From NCBI GenBank assembly GCA_000531095.1, contig HG799462.1:685551-749550 (forward strand): a stretch of 64,000 nt of DNA. The letters are read 5' to 3'. The position numbers and the translations under genes are program-made. Position 1 is the first letter of the stretch. Each line of letters opens with the position of its first letter. Below, piece by piece: positions 16,580 through 26,088 of the stretch. A model generated the notes under the pieces. The model saw nothing but the letters and a program-made list of their open reading frames with translations. It had not been told where the DNA came from and searched no databases. This DNA comes from Gemmata massiliana (GTDB lineage: Bacteria; Planctomycetota; Planctomycetia; Gemmatales; Gemmataceae).

Positions 16580-17488
16580 ATGTTCGTGTGGCAGGCACAC
16601 AAAGGTTCCGTCCGGGCGATCGCGTTCAGCCCGGACGGGACCGCGCTCGTCACTGCGACCGGCAGCTCGCGGTCCGTTTCGTTGTGGAACCCGCTCACCG
16701 GTGAATTGATCCGTAAGCTCGATCTCGGGGTCCGGGACCGTGTTGCGCTGTCGGTGGCGTTCGCTCCCGATGCTCCGTTACTTGCAGTGGGTATGTCCGG
16801 TTCGGTTCGCGTGTGGGACACCGTGAACTGGAACGAACTCGCTATTCTCGTTGGCCGAGAGCGCGGAGGCAGCGACGGGTTCTATGAACTGGCGTTCGGA
16901 CGCGGAGCCAACCCGCGACTCGCAGCAGGGACCGCGAACCGCGTATCGGTTTGGGACGATTCGGGCCGGTCGTTTGCTACAGCTTTGCGCGCCCCGGATG
17001 TGGAGTTTGCGATCGCCAATGTGCCGTGCTTGGATTTCTCCCCGGACGGTTCACTGCTAGCAACGAACGTCCTCGCGCGCGCCGAATTGTGGGATCCGGC
17101 AACGGGGAAATTGGTCCGTCCGGTTCCGCACACGCACTCCACCCACCACGGCCCGATCAAGTTTTCTCCGGACGGCACGCGGCTCGCCGTTGGGTACCGG
17201 AAACTCGTTTCGATTTATCCGTTATCGGAACAGGGCGGTGAGCCGGTTACCTGCACCGGACACACGAAGCTGGTGTGGTCCGCGTGCTGGTCGGCTGACG
17301 GGCGCACCCTTCTCACCGCGTCCGGGGACGGTACCGCGCGGCTGTGGGAACCGACTTCGGGTGCGGAACTGAAAGTGTTCGAGTGGGGCGTAGGTCAGAT
17401 CCGCACGGCCGCGTTCAGCACCGACGGGTTGCTGGGCGCGGTGGGCGGCACCGACGGGAAGGTCGTGGTCTGGGACATGGATGCATAG
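16580..17488 (+). CDS. WD40-repeat protein
   Basis: 302 residues forming about six to seven WD40 blades, recognisable by AHKGSVRAIAFSPDGTALVT, SVRVWDTVNWNELA, CLDFSPDGSLLATNVLARAE, IKFSPDGTRLAVGYR, GHTKLVWSACWSADGRTLLT, TARLWEPTSG and KVVVWDMDA. It should form a single beta-propeller used as a protein-interaction platform. There is no signal peptide, so it is probably cytoplasmic. GGAGG lies upstream of the ATG. It is followed 90 bp later by the LRR lipoprotein gene on the same strand. Confidence 0.88.
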   Translation: MFVWQAHKGSVRAIAFSPDGTALVTATGSSRSVSLWNPLTGELIRKLDLGVRDRVALSVAFAPDAPLLAVGMSGSVRVWDTVNWNELAILVGRERGGSDGFYELAFGRGANPRLAAGTANRVSVWDDSGRSFATALRAPDVEFAIANVPCLDFSPDGSLLATNVLARAELWDPATGKLVRPVPHTHSTHHGPIKFSPDGTRLAVGYRKLVSIYPLSEQGGEPVTCTGHTKLVWSACWSADGRTLLTASGDGTARLWEPTSGAELKVFEWGVGQIRTAAFSTDGLLGAVGGTDGKVVVWDMDA

Positions 17489-17578
17489 AGGCGCGAAGGG
17501 CCAAAACCTTCCGCGATCGGAACAAGTGTGGTTCAATAACGGCTCGCTCTTCTTCGCGGCCACACGAGAACTCACACC

Positions 17579-19027
17579 ATGCGCACCGACCGATCGCTTC
17601 CCGTCGTGGCGCTGGGCTTGGTTGCGCTCGTCGGGTGCGGCGCGAAAGAAAGTACCAGTTCTCCGCAAGATCATCCGGCAATTCCACTGAAGAACGATCC
17701 GCCGGTTGTCGTGCTTCCCAAGGGCCAAGAACCTACTGCTCCGATCGTACCGCTCCCGGAGCAGGTGCCGGTCACGGACGCAGATAGGGCCAAACTCGAC
17801 GAACTTCAAAGGAAGGGTGCGAGCGTATTCGGTCCACAGGCGAACGGCGGGTACATCGTTGGCATCGGCCGCGACGCCAGCGCCGCAGCGTTAGTGCCTC
17901 TACTGAAGGGGCTAAAGTGCGTCGTCGAACTGAGTATCGAGAACGAGGCGCTGACGGATGAGAGCGTCCAGCACCTGGACGGGATCGAATACCTGGAGCG
18001 CTTGAGTTTGCTCCGGTGTGCGACCGTGAACGGGGCCAACTTCGGCGTGCTCGCGAAGCTCCCGCGACTGAAAGTGCTCGCGTTCGTGGAGTGCCCGCTT
18101 ACGGACGCGGCATGTAAGGCCATTGGTCAGTGCAGGAAGCTCGAAGAGGTCGCCTTTAACTCTTCCCGAATCACCGACACGGGTTTGCGCGAACTGAATG
18201 GGGTGCCGGGACTGGTCAGTATCAGCTTGTACTCGACGCCGGTGACCGGGACCGCGTTCGCTGTGCCGGGGTGGGCGAAACTCCGATTCATCGAAGCACC
18301 GAACTCACATTTCGACGACACGGGCCTCGAAGCAACAGTCGGATTACCCGCACTGGAAACTCTGGACATTCGCGCGACGAAAGTGACCGACGCCGGTGCC
18401 ACACACTTTGATTGCGCGAAGAAACTGGTGGACCTGAACCTGAGTCACACCGCCGTCGGAGATGTCGGACTGGGTGCCATCGGGAAGTTGCCCGTCCTCA
18501 AGGAGCTGCACCTCGAAGAGACGAAGGCTACCGACGCCGGCGTCGCTGCCCTCGGCGCTGTGCGCGCTCTGCGGGTACTGAACTTGGAGAAAACGTCTGT
18601 GACCGGTGCCGCGTTCGCGAAGTTCGAGCAACCGTCGGCTCTGCGAAAGCTGAACCTCAACGGCACCAAATTCAATGACGCAGGCGGCGCGCACCTCGCG
18701 CGGTTCACCGTGCTGACGAACCTCTCGCTGACCGCGTGCCCGGTCACGGACGCCGGACTGACCGCACTCGGGGCGCTGAAAAAGCTGACGAACCTCGACC
18801 TCTCCGGGACGAAGGCCGGTGACGGTGCCGCGAAACTCGTGGGCACGTTACCGGAACTGGAGATCGTATCGTTCAACGAGACACCACTTACCGATGCTGG
18901 GCTGAAAGACGCGGCGCGGGGTGCGGGGCTGAAGTTCCTGTACGCACGCGACACAAAAGTGACGAAACGCGGGGTAATCGAGGCCGGGACGTTCGCACGG
19001 CCCGGGGTCAAGATTGATGCGGGGTGA
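17579..19027 (+). CDS. Leucine-rich-repeat lipoprotein
   Basis: 482 residues: lipoprotein signal ending in LVALVGC (Cys20), a Pro-rich spacer, then about 14 leucine-rich repeats of the ribonuclease-inhibitor/LRR_6-like type, with a recurring TDAGL/VTDAG phrase (RITDTGLREL, KVTDAGATHF, KATDAGVAALGAV, PVTDAGLTALGAL, PLTDAGLKDAA). It is probably anchored on the periplasmic side. Large LRR lipoproteins of this TDAG type are common in planctomycetes and of unknown function. It converges on the dehydrogenase gene through a shared hairpin. Confidence 0.82.
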   Translation: MRTDRSLPVVALGLVALVGCGAKESTSSPQDHPAIPLKNDPPVVVLPKGQEPTAPIVPLPEQVPVTDADRAKLDELQRKGASVFGPQANGGYIVGIGRDASAAALVPLLKGLKCVVELSIENEALTDESVQHLDGIEYLERLSLLRCATVNGANFGVLAKLPRLKVLAFVECPLTDAACKAIGQCRKLEEVAFNSSRITDTGLRELNGVPGLVSISLYSTPVTGTAFAVPGWAKLRFIEAPNSHFDDTGLEATVGLPALETLDIRATKVTDAGATHFDCAKKLVDLNLSHTAVGDVGLGAIGKLPVLKELHLEETKATDAGVAALGAVRALRVLNLEKTSVTGAAFAKFEQPSALRKLNLNGTKFNDAGGAHLARFTVLTNLSLTACPVTDAGLTALGALKKLTNLDLSGTKAGDGAAKLVGTLPELEIVSFNETPLTDAGLKDAARGAGLKFLYARDTKVTKRGVIEAGTFARPGVKIDAG

Positions 19028-19038
19028 TCCGAGGCTAC

Positions 19039-19127
19039 TGCGTTGATTTGACGGTTTTGGTTCTTGATCGCGTGCCACAAGAGGCTGGGGTACTTCCTCC
19101 AGCCTCTTGTGACACGAAATCAACGCA
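19039..19127. terminator. Long inverted repeat between convergent genes
   Basis: The inner perfect stem CACAAGAGGCTGG/CCAGCCTCTTGTG (19076-19088, 19099-19111) is flanked by an outer pair TGCGTTGATTT (19039-19049) and AAATCAACGCA (19117-19127). It serves both the LRR lipoprotein and the dehydrogenase gene, whose stop is at 19129. Confidence 0.75.
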
Positions 19128-19128
19128 C

Positions 19129-22100
19129 TTATGGCTTCTTCAGGCTCTTGCACCACTCGGTCATCAGTTCCACTCCGAGCACGTCCACGCGGGTCGTCGA
19201 TAGCGGGGGCATCTGCCCCGAGTTCGGCCCGCGTTGGCCGATGCGGTGAATCACTACACTCCTCTCGGGGGCGCCCGGGGCGATGAGCTTCGCGTCCTTC
19301 AAATCGAACGTCTGGTGAACCGGGTTCGTGCCGATGAGCCGCATCTTGCTCCACTCGGTCGGGAAGTCGAGCTGCATTTGCGCGTTCCCGCCACCGGCCT
19401 CGACGTGACAGGTCGCACAGTTCGTGTGCAACCACGCCTTCGCGCGGGCGGTCAGGTCTTGTGTCTTGTCGTAAGGGTCAGCGAGTTGTTTGAGCCCCGC
19501 GGGGGCGAATGGCAGCATGCCTGTTGACTTCGGCTCGCGCTGATCCGGTTGCTGCCGACCCGTGGCGTCTTTGATCGCACCCTCTACCTCGCCGGCCCAC
19601 GCCACGTTCAAAAGCCCGAGCCGTTCGAGCACGCGGAGCTGGTTGTCCGTGCGCCCGTTCGGGTAGGTGTGGTCCTTGTTCATTTGCACTTCGCACAGCC
19701 CCAGCACGTAGTTCGCGGCGCGGCTGTGGCACACCATGCACTCGGCCCGGCTCGGGTAGTGCCACGCCTGTTGGCGCTTACCCACCGCCGTGGCGATCGT
19801 AAACGTGCGATCGAGCCCCGCGGAGTCGACGAGAGTGGCGTCGGTCCCGGCCTCGTTCCACACGTAGGAGTAGCCGTACCACTCACCGTCCTGCTTCGTC
19901 ATGAACCGCGTTTCGATCCACTTTCGACTGTTGGGATCACCCTCATTTTGTTCGAGCGCGAAGCTCTTCACGAGCACGGTTTTGTCGGGCATGTCCCACC
20001 CGCCGCTGCGCTTGAACTGGATTGTGCCTTCGGGCACCGCCAGGAAACGTTCCTTGTGGGCACCGTCGGACCAGAACGGCGCGTTGACCGAGTACGGGAT
20101 CACGCCCGGTTTCATCTGGTGATCTTTCACCGAATCGAACAACCCACTGTCGCTCAGTTTCTTGGGGAACGTGCCCGCATGCTTGGCCGTGTTGGGGGCG
20201 AGTGTGTACACCCCGCCGTCGCCGGGCGCGGAGTGGTGGCAGATCAGCAGTTCCCCGTCGGGATCGAGCGCGAAGCTCGTGATCTTTAGCGTTGTGATCG
20301 CGATCTTTTTGTGCCACTCGATCTTCGTCCCGGTGTGCTTCACGGCCCAGATGTGCCCGGTACTGTAGTCGCCGTAAATGTACGCGCCTTGCAAGTCCGG
20401 GTGCTTGGTGCCGTGGTACACCACCCCACCCGTGAGCGAGCGGGCTTCCGAGTGGTGGTGCTCGACGGTGGGTTTGCTGATCGGCGTCGGGCCGGCTTTA
20501 CGGTTCGGGTAGAACGGATAACTGCCCTCCATCACGCTCCAGCCGTAGTTCTCCCCCCTCCGCACCAAGTACGCCTGCTCCCACAAGTCCTGACCGTTTT
20601 GACCGACCCAGAGTTGCTTCGTCTTCGCGTCGAAGGTGATGCGCCACGGGTTACGCAACCCGTAGGCCCACGTCTCGGGGGCGAAGTCTTTCTGACCCAC
20701 AAACGGGTTGTCCTTCGGGACGCTGTACGCCTTGCCGTCGGTGGGCGCATCGACGTCGATGCGCAATACCTTCGCGAGCAACAGGTCCGTGCGCTGACCC
20801 GTGAGGTTCGTGTCCGAATCCGATGTGCCATCGCCGCTGGTGACGAACATCGAGCCGTCGCTCCCAAAACACACCGCGCACCCGTTGTGGCCGTCCGATT
20901 CCCATTCGATGATGGTCTTCGCGCTCTTGGGGTCGAGATCGTGTGGCGCGGTCTTGCTCATCGCGTAGCGCGTGATCGTGCTCCACTTCCCCTTGCGCCC
21001 GGGTGTCGCCCCGTTCCAGCCGATGTACACGAACCGGTTCTCCGCGAACTTCGGGTGGAACGCGATGTCGTAGGCGGTTCCGCCGTTCGGCGTGTCCAAC
21101 TGTTTCACCGCGTCCTTGGTGGTGGCACCGGCGGCATACGCGGCGCGCCACATCTGTGTCGGCGCGTAGGGTTGCGGCTGTGTGATGACGAGCAGGTCGC
21201 GGGTGCCCGGGATCGGCTCCGCGCGAATCGGGAACTCCGGGCGGTACTTGTCGAGGGCGCGGACCGCGACGAACGGCGGCGGGGGATCGGGGAAGCCGAC
21301 GACGGTGGACGTGGTGAGCGGTTCGCGCTTGTCGATGCCGAACGGCTTCGCGGTGGTCGCGTCCGGGCCGACGAACGTGAGCGTCGCGTAGTCCTCACTT
21401 TGGTGAAAGAATGGCGGGATCTTTTTCTTCGTGATTGGCGCGATGCACGACAGTTCCGCGTCCTTCCAGCTCGCGTTGTAGTCGAACCGGCACAGGTTCA
21501 GCTTCCACTTCTCGCCCGTCACCGGCCGCCCGCCCGTGCGCAGGAAGTCGCTCCACGGGATGCGCCCCTCGACGCTCCACCCCTTGTCCGTGTCGTCGCG
21601 CTTGTTCAGCGTGCCGTTCAGCTTCACCTTCGATTCCATCCGGAACGCGCCGACCTTCGATTGCTTCGCGAGCGAGTCGAGAGCGTACTTTGGATAAAAG
21701 GCATCGAATTTGGTGCCCGCAGCGCTCACCTGAAACTCGTAGTAGCCGGACTTCTCGGAATCCGGGCGCAAGAAGATCTCGAACACGTCGTTCTTCCACA
21801 AATCGCCATCGTGGTCTGTGATGTCCGCGAAGAGATCGGAGTCCTCCATCTCGGCGTGGAAGTACAGGTACTCGCGGTCCCAGAGGAGCTTCGCCGTGGT
21901 CGCGGTGCGGGACATGCGGGCCTTGTCGCCGAGCCACGGTACGTGAAATGCATTGATCGCCTGGGCGTGTTTCCAGGCGCTTTCGTCCGCGACGCCGTCC
22001 AGGGTGATGGGAGCATCGGTCCAGCGGCACTCGAAGTGACTCGGAGGGGGTTGCTTGAACGGTTCCGGGATAGGGTGTTCGGGCTTCGTGTCGGCCCGTG

Positions 22101-22194
22101 AACGGGGCGAGCCGACAGTACCCAACACAAGAGTCAAGGAGCCGAAGGCAATCAGCGCAAGAGCCACACGGAGGGGGCGGACGTGCGAGACCAT
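19129..22194 (-). CDS. CBM9-like / PQQ-type sugar dehydrogenase / cytochrome c fusion, secreted
   Basis: About 1021 residues. An N-terminal signal (VALALIAFGSLTLVLG) is followed by a CBM9-like/DUF1083 carbohydrate-binding domain (about 50-240: TLDGVADESAWKHA, LYFHAEMEDSDLF, FEIFLRPD). Next comes a glucose/sorbosone dehydrogenase-type beta-propeller (about 290-640: GTAYDIAFHPKFAENRFVYI, ETWAYGLRNPWRITFD, GENYGWSVMEG, YIYGDYSTGHIWAV). The C-terminal region has two CxxCH haem c sites (CMVCH, CATCH). It should oxidise a sugar or polyol in the periplasm and pass electrons internally to haem. I chose ATG 22194 for its signal peptide; no clear ribosome site is seen. Confidence 0.85.
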   Translation of the reverse strand: MVSHVRPLRVALALIAFGSLTLVLGTVGSPRSRADTKPEHPIPEPFKQPPPSHFECRWTDAPITLDGVADESAWKHAQAINAFHVPWLGDKARMSRTATTAKLLWDREYLYFHAEMEDSDLFADITDHDGDLWKNDVFEIFLRPDSEKSGYYEFQVSAAGTKFDAFYPKYALDSLAKQSKVGAFRMESKVKLNGTLNKRDDTDKGWSVEGRIPWSDFLRTGGRPVTGEKWKLNLCRFDYNASWKDAELSCIAPITKKKIPPFFHQSEDYATLTFVGPDATTAKPFGIDKREPLTTSTVVGFPDPPPPFVAVRALDKYRPEFPIRAEPIPGTRDLLVITQPQPYAPTQMWRAAYAAGATTKDAVKQLDTPNGGTAYDIAFHPKFAENRFVYIGWNGATPGRKGKWSTITRYAMSKTAPHDLDPKSAKTIIEWESDGHNGCAVCFGSDGSMFVTSGDGTSDSDTNLTGQRTDLLLAKVLRIDVDAPTDGKAYSVPKDNPFVGQKDFAPETWAYGLRNPWRITFDAKTKQLWVGQNGQDLWEQAYLVRRGENYGWSVMEGSYPFYPNRKAGPTPISKPTVEHHHSEARSLTGGVVYHGTKHPDLQGAYIYGDYSTGHIWAVKHTGTKIEWHKKIAITTLKITSFALDPDGELLICHHSAPGDGGVYTLAPNTAKHAGTFPKKLSDSGLFDSVKDHQMKPGVIPYSVNAPFWSDGAHKERFLAVPEGTIQFKRSGGWDMPDKTVLVKSFALEQNEGDPNSRKWIETRFMTKQDGEWYGYSYVWNEAGTDATLVDSAGLDRTFTIATAVGKRQQAWHYPSRAECMVCHSRAANYVLGLCEVQMNKDHTYPNGRTDNQLRVLERLGLLNVAWAGEVEGAIKDATGRQQPDQREPKSTGMLPFAPAGLKQLADPYDKTQDLTARAKAWLHTNCATCHVEAGGGNAQMQLDFPTEWSKMRLIGTNPVHQTFDLKDAKLIAPGAPERSVVIHRIGQRGPNSGQMPPLSTTRVDVLGVELMTEWCKSLKKP

Positions 22195-22253
22195 GTGCGA
22201 GAACTCAACAGGTGAGTGGCAGATTCGCACATGGTACCCGCGCGAGGGGGCGC

Positions 22254-22282
22254 AAAAAAGTCCCCGCTCAGGACGAGCGGGG
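22254..22282 (-). terminator. Terminator of the FG-GAP gene
   Basis: Read on the minus strand, an 8-bp GC stem (CCCCGCTC/GAGCGGGG, 5-nt loop) is followed by CTTTTTTG, 35 bp beyond the stop at 22317. Confidence 0.8.
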
Positions 22283-22316
22283 GCGCCCCCAAAATATCCG
22301 GTCTTTGACAACTTAC

Positions 22317-24713
22317 TCAGCCGACGAACACGCTGGTGGTGAGGCCGGGGAAGGTGTCGATCCACTGGACCCCGGTCGGGTTCGGCGGGAGCAGGTTCGC
22401 CGACGTGACCAGACCGATGCGCCCGTTGGTCGAGTTACCCGGGGTGAGCATGACGTCGATGCGCCCGTCACCGTCGGCATCGACTGCGGTCACACGCAGG
22501 CCGCTCGTATCGCCGGTCCAGGCGATGGTGCTGACCAGATCGATTTCTCCCTGGCCGCTCGTGAGCGCCTGACCGCTGATGATGCGCAGGTGCGCGGGGC
22601 CGCCGCCCGGACCGGCGATGATGTCCGCGTACCCGTCGCCGTCCACGTCGCCCACCGTGAGGTTCAGCCCGGCGGTCATCGTTGGCGAGTACATGTAGAA
22701 GTCGCTCGCCAGTTTCTGCGGCCCCTGGCCGAGCGCGAGACTCCGGCCGTCGAACACGGCCACGTGCGGACCGGCCCCGTAACCGGCGCCAGTTACGAGG
22801 TCCGCGTACCCGTCGCGGTTCAGGTCGCCCATTGCGACACGGACGCCACCCAGGAACCCGGGCGCGTAGGCGTAGAAGCTCGCCAGTTCACCGAACCCGC
22901 GCCCGCTGAACACCTTGACGTGGGGCACGTTCCCCAGATCGGTACCGATCGCGATGTCGGGTACACCGTCCGCGTTCAGGTCGCCGGCCGTGACCCACAG
23001 CCCGCCCTGGTAGCCGGGGAACGGGTCGAAGTCCGCGATCATGGCCGCGGTCGCACCGTCCCACACGCGGACGCGCGCACCGATCCCCGCACCGCTAGCA
23101 GTAATAAGGTCCGCGACGCCGTCACCGTTAATGTCCGCTCGCGCGATGCGCACCCCGCCGCGGTACCCGTCGCCGAACGGCTTCACCGTCATCGCCACAC
23201 TGCCGTCTGGCCGGTACACGAGCACCTGCGCCGTCGTTGTGCCGGAATTGGTCGCGACCGCCCACCCGGTGACGGCTGCGGTTCCCGACGACACGGGCTG
23301 TGCGACCGGCAGGGACACCACGGGTGGGGAGACGACTGGTGGAACGTTCGAGACTGGAGGCGCAGCGGAGCCGTAAGGGGTGTTTACGTTAACCACCGCG
23401 AAATCGGTGCGCGTCGGGTTCTTGTTCCCGTCGACCGTGCTCGTGGCTTGCAAACCTGCGAACGTCGTTTGGCCCTTGTACGTGGCCGCAACCGGGAAAA
23501 AGAGCTGGTTGCGGATCGGGTCGGTCTGGCGGAACACCGTCGAAAGCGACCACGTCGAGCCGTTGAGCGTCGCGAGCCGGATTTGGCCCGCGAACTCGTT
23601 CGCGTAACTCACGGGAAGGTGTTCGCCGGCTTCGTCGGAGAACACGATGTTCGCGCGCCCCGAGGCGTCGAAGTAGAGTTGTGGCGCGAACCCGGTGAAC
23701 CGCGCGCCGTCGCCCGCAACGTACCCGTCGGGCGTGCTCGCGACCGTGGCGTGCGTCCACCCGTTCGCGGTGAGCGTGTGGTACATCAGCTTCGAGCTTT
23801 GTGGCGAGCCGGTGGCGTACCGGTCCACGTAGTAGCTAGCGATCGCGATTTTGTCGCCCGGCCCTACCGCGACGCTCGCGCCCAAGCCCGCGTCGGCGGT
23901 GCTGTCCTGCGGCGCCATCACCGTTTGCGACGCCCAGGTGCCGCTCCGGTTGGTGGCGTACATCAGCGTGCTGTTCACCGTCGAGAACGCGCCCGCGATG
24001 TAAAACTGCGGCGTGTAGGTGACGTGGGCATGGTTCGTCGAATCGACCGCCAGTGACAGGAACCGCGGGGTCCACCGCCCGCCCGTGAACCACACGTCCT
24101 GGCTCAGGTCGGCCGTGTCCGCGATCTTGGCGAAGCCCCACGAACCACCCGCGTTGGTGGCGTACATCAGCGTGCCAGCCCCGAAGTTCCCGACGCCCGT
24201 GGCCGCGACGTTAGTTTCGGTGAAGATCAGGTGGATCGAGTTGTTCGCCCCGGCTTCCGCGACGAGGTTGTTCGGCCCCCACTGACTCTGCCAGTTCGGG
24301 GTGATCGTCTCGATTTTTTGCCACCCGGCGGACGTGCGAGCGTAGTGCTGGATCTGCGTTTGGTACTTGCCCACGGCGCCGTTCCAGGATTTCTCGAGGA
24401 AAAAGGCGTGCGGGGTGCCGTCTGTCGTGAACACGAGCTGCGCCGTTTGCGACGCGCGTTCCACTGCATCGGGCGAGTTGTACTCGGCCGCGGTGAACGA
24501 ACCGGACGCCGCAACAGTTTGGGCCGACCAGGTGCCCGCCACGCGGGACTGGTACACGAGATTACCGCCGTTCCAGAGCAACTGTCCCAGTTCACCCGTC
24601 GGGCTGTACTGGGTCCAATTGAACTCTCCGGCGGGAATGACAGAACCGGCTGGGTTCAGCCGGTCTTCCATTAGCTCTACCTGAAGCGCGGGCGAGTACG
24701 CGCGTCGGAGCAT
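22317..24713 (-). CDS. Large FG-GAP/VCBS-repeat surface protein
   Basis: 798 residues. The N-terminus carries the planctomycete exported-protein motif LQVELMEDRLNPAG (about 10-23). Residues about 25-440 form a repetitive domain with recurring LMYATN(A/R)SGSW/TW blades (sialidase/BNR-like propeller pattern). A Pro/Val linker (PPVSNVPPVVSPPVVSLPV) leads to six FG-GAP repeats with calcium-type loops (DINGDGVAD, DLNADGVPD, DLNRDGYAD, DVDGDGYAD, DADGDGRID). It is probably exported and binds ligand or matrix. Its architecture parallels the gene at 4605, but without the metzincin domain. ATG 24713 has AGGTGA upstream. Confidence 0.8.
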   Translation of the reverse strand: MLRRAYSPALQVELMEDRLNPAGSVIPAGEFNWTQYSPTGELGQLLWNGGNLVYQSRVAGTWSAQTVAASGSFTAAEYNSPDAVERASQTAQLVFTTDGTPHAFFLEKSWNGAVGKYQTQIQHYARTSAGWQKIETITPNWQSQWGPNNLVAEAGANNSIHLIFTETNVAATGVGNFGAGTLMYATNAGGSWGFAKIADTADLSQDVWFTGGRWTPRFLSLAVDSTNHAHVTYTPQFYIAGAFSTVNSTLMYATNRSGTWASQTVMAPQDSTADAGLGASVAVGPGDKIAIASYYVDRYATGSPQSSKLMYHTLTANGWTHATVASTPDGYVAGDGARFTGFAPQLYFDASGRANIVFSDEAGEHLPVSYANEFAGQIRLATLNGSTWSLSTVFRQTDPIRNQLFFPVAATYKGQTTFAGLQATSTVDGNKNPTRTDFAVVNVNTPYGSAAPPVSNVPPVVSPPVVSLPVAQPVSSGTAAVTGWAVATNSGTTTAQVLVYRPDGSVAMTVKPFGDGYRGGVRIARADINGDGVADLITASGAGIGARVRVWDGATAAMIADFDPFPGYQGGLWVTAGDLNADGVPDIAIGTDLGNVPHVKVFSGRGFGELASFYAYAPGFLGGVRVAMGDLNRDGYADLVTGAGYGAGPHVAVFDGRSLALGQGPQKLASDFYMYSPTMTAGLNLTVGDVDGDGYADIIAGPGGGPAHLRIISGQALTSGQGEIDLVSTIAWTGDTSGLRVTAVDADGDGRIDVMLTPGNSTNGRIGLVTSANLLPPNPTGVQWIDTFPGLTTSVFVG

Positions 24714-24990
24714 CAGGTCACCTGACGGATACGAGGTTCGGAACGGGGGAAGCCGAACGTTAGATTCTGGGCGTATTTACCGGCGGCTTGACGGGCGGTC
24801 AATACAGTTTCGCCGGTGGATGGAGAAGTTTAGTCACGCATTACGGCCGGTGTGAAGCTCTCCTTACAGATGTTCCCCGTTCCGAGCGCGAATCGAGGCG
24901 CACGCGGCCCGATCGACCGCCCGTTTTGCCCGCATTGGGGAAAGTTACCCGGATTACCACCGCTCCCTGACCGGTGCCCGTGCGCGTAGA

Positions 24991-26031
24991 ATGCGGTTCA
25001 TGGAACCCCTGGCGATCCGCACCGAAGGTCTGACCCGCACGTACCGCAAGCCCCGCAAGCGGCGCTGGTGGTCCAAACCAAAACCCGACGAGGCCGAGGC
25101 GCGCGATTTCGTCGCACTCGACCAGGTGTCGCTCGAGGTCCGCTCGGGCGAGTTATTTGGGCTGCTCGGCCCGAACGGGGCCGGGAAAACGACCCTCATC
25201 AAGATCCTTACGACCCTCCTCGCCCCCACGTCCGGCTCGGTGCGAGTGGATGGTCTGGATGTGGTCACCGAAGCGCACCAGATCCGCCCGCGCATCAACA
25301 TGGTGTCCGGGGGCGAGTCGAGCGGGTACGGCATCCTGAACGTGCGCGAGAATCTGTGGCTCTTCGCGCGGATATACGGCGTGCCGACCGCTGTTGCGCA
25401 GGAGCGCATCGACAAGATGCTCGGGGTCGTCGGGCTGACCGAGAAGGCGACGAGCCGTATCAGTCACCTCTCGACCGGTCAGCGACAGAAGATGAACTTC
25501 TGCCGCGGGTTCATCACCGATCCCAAGATCCTGTTCCTCGACGAACCGACGCTCGGCCTTGATGTGACGAGCGCGCGGGCAATTCGCACTTTTGTTAAAG
25601 ATTGGATGAAGGAGCGCCCGGACCGCACGCTGCTACTCACGACGCACTACATGGCCGAAGCGGAGGAGCTCTGCGACCGGCTCGCGATCATCGATCGCGG
25701 GAAGGTGCTCGCGTGCGACACGCCGGCCAACCTCAAGCGCCAGGTGCAGAAGTACCCCATTTACGAACTGAGCCTCGCGCCCGGCGCTCGGGGGTGGGAC
25801 GATGTGGGGAAGCTCCCGGGCGTTCATCAGGTGACCACGACCACCACGCCCACGACGGTGGAACTCAAGGTGTCGCTGATTGAGGAACCCGCCATCGGCG
25901 CGGTGGTTCAGGCGCTAGTCACGAGTGGCGGGCGCATCCTCACCATGAAGAAAGTCGAACCGACCCTCGAAGACGTGTTCATCGAGTTGGTCGGCCACGG
26001 GCTGGCGGAAGATGAAGGGGTGAAGGGCTGA
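24991..26031 (+). CDS. ABC transporter ATP-binding protein (ABC-2 exporter)
   Basis: 346 residues: Walker A GPNGAGKTT, Q-loop region, a variant signature LSTGQRQKM (LSGGQ family), Walker B ILFLDEP, D-loop and the TTHYMAEAEELCDRLAI switch-His motif, then an ~80-residue C-terminal extension as in DrrA/NodI-type exporter ATPases. A basic insert after the first strand (KPRKRRWWSKPKPDEAEARD) is unusual. The ATG at 25000 is an equally possible start. It powers the permease encoded 40-57 bp downstream. Substrate is unknown; drugs, lipids or polysaccharides are typical. Confidence 0.9.
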   Translation: MRFMEPLAIRTEGLTRTYRKPRKRRWWSKPKPDEAEARDFVALDQVSLEVRSGELFGLLGPNGAGKTTLIKILTTLLAPTSGSVRVDGLDVVTEAHQIRPRINMVSGGESSGYGILNVRENLWLFARIYGVPTAVAQERIDKMLGVVGLTEKATSRISHLSTGQRQKMNFCRGFITDPKILFLDEPTLGLDVTSARAIRTFVKDWMKERPDRTLLLTTHYMAEAEELCDRLAIIDRGKVLACDTPANLKRQVQKYPIYELSLAPGARGWDDVGKLPGVHQVTTTTTPTTVELKVSLIEEPAIGAVVQALVTSGGRILTMKKVEPTLEDVFIELVGHGLAEDEGVKG

Positions 26032-26088
26032 GCGGGCGAAAGGGAAGCGGGAGCGGTCATCATCTCGACGGTGAAAAGAGGGTTCGCG

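Noticed and set aside
20311..22101. Plus-strand frame of ~596 codons inside the dehydrogenase gene
   Set aside because: Antisense shadow with Arg/Val/Asp-rich composition; the minus strand encodes CBM9, GSDH and CxxCH motifs.
22098..24056. Plus-strand frame of ~650 codons opposite the FG-GAP gene
   Set aside because: Antisense shadow; regular GXDVRVPVAV-like repeats are mirror images of the FG-GAP calcium loops.
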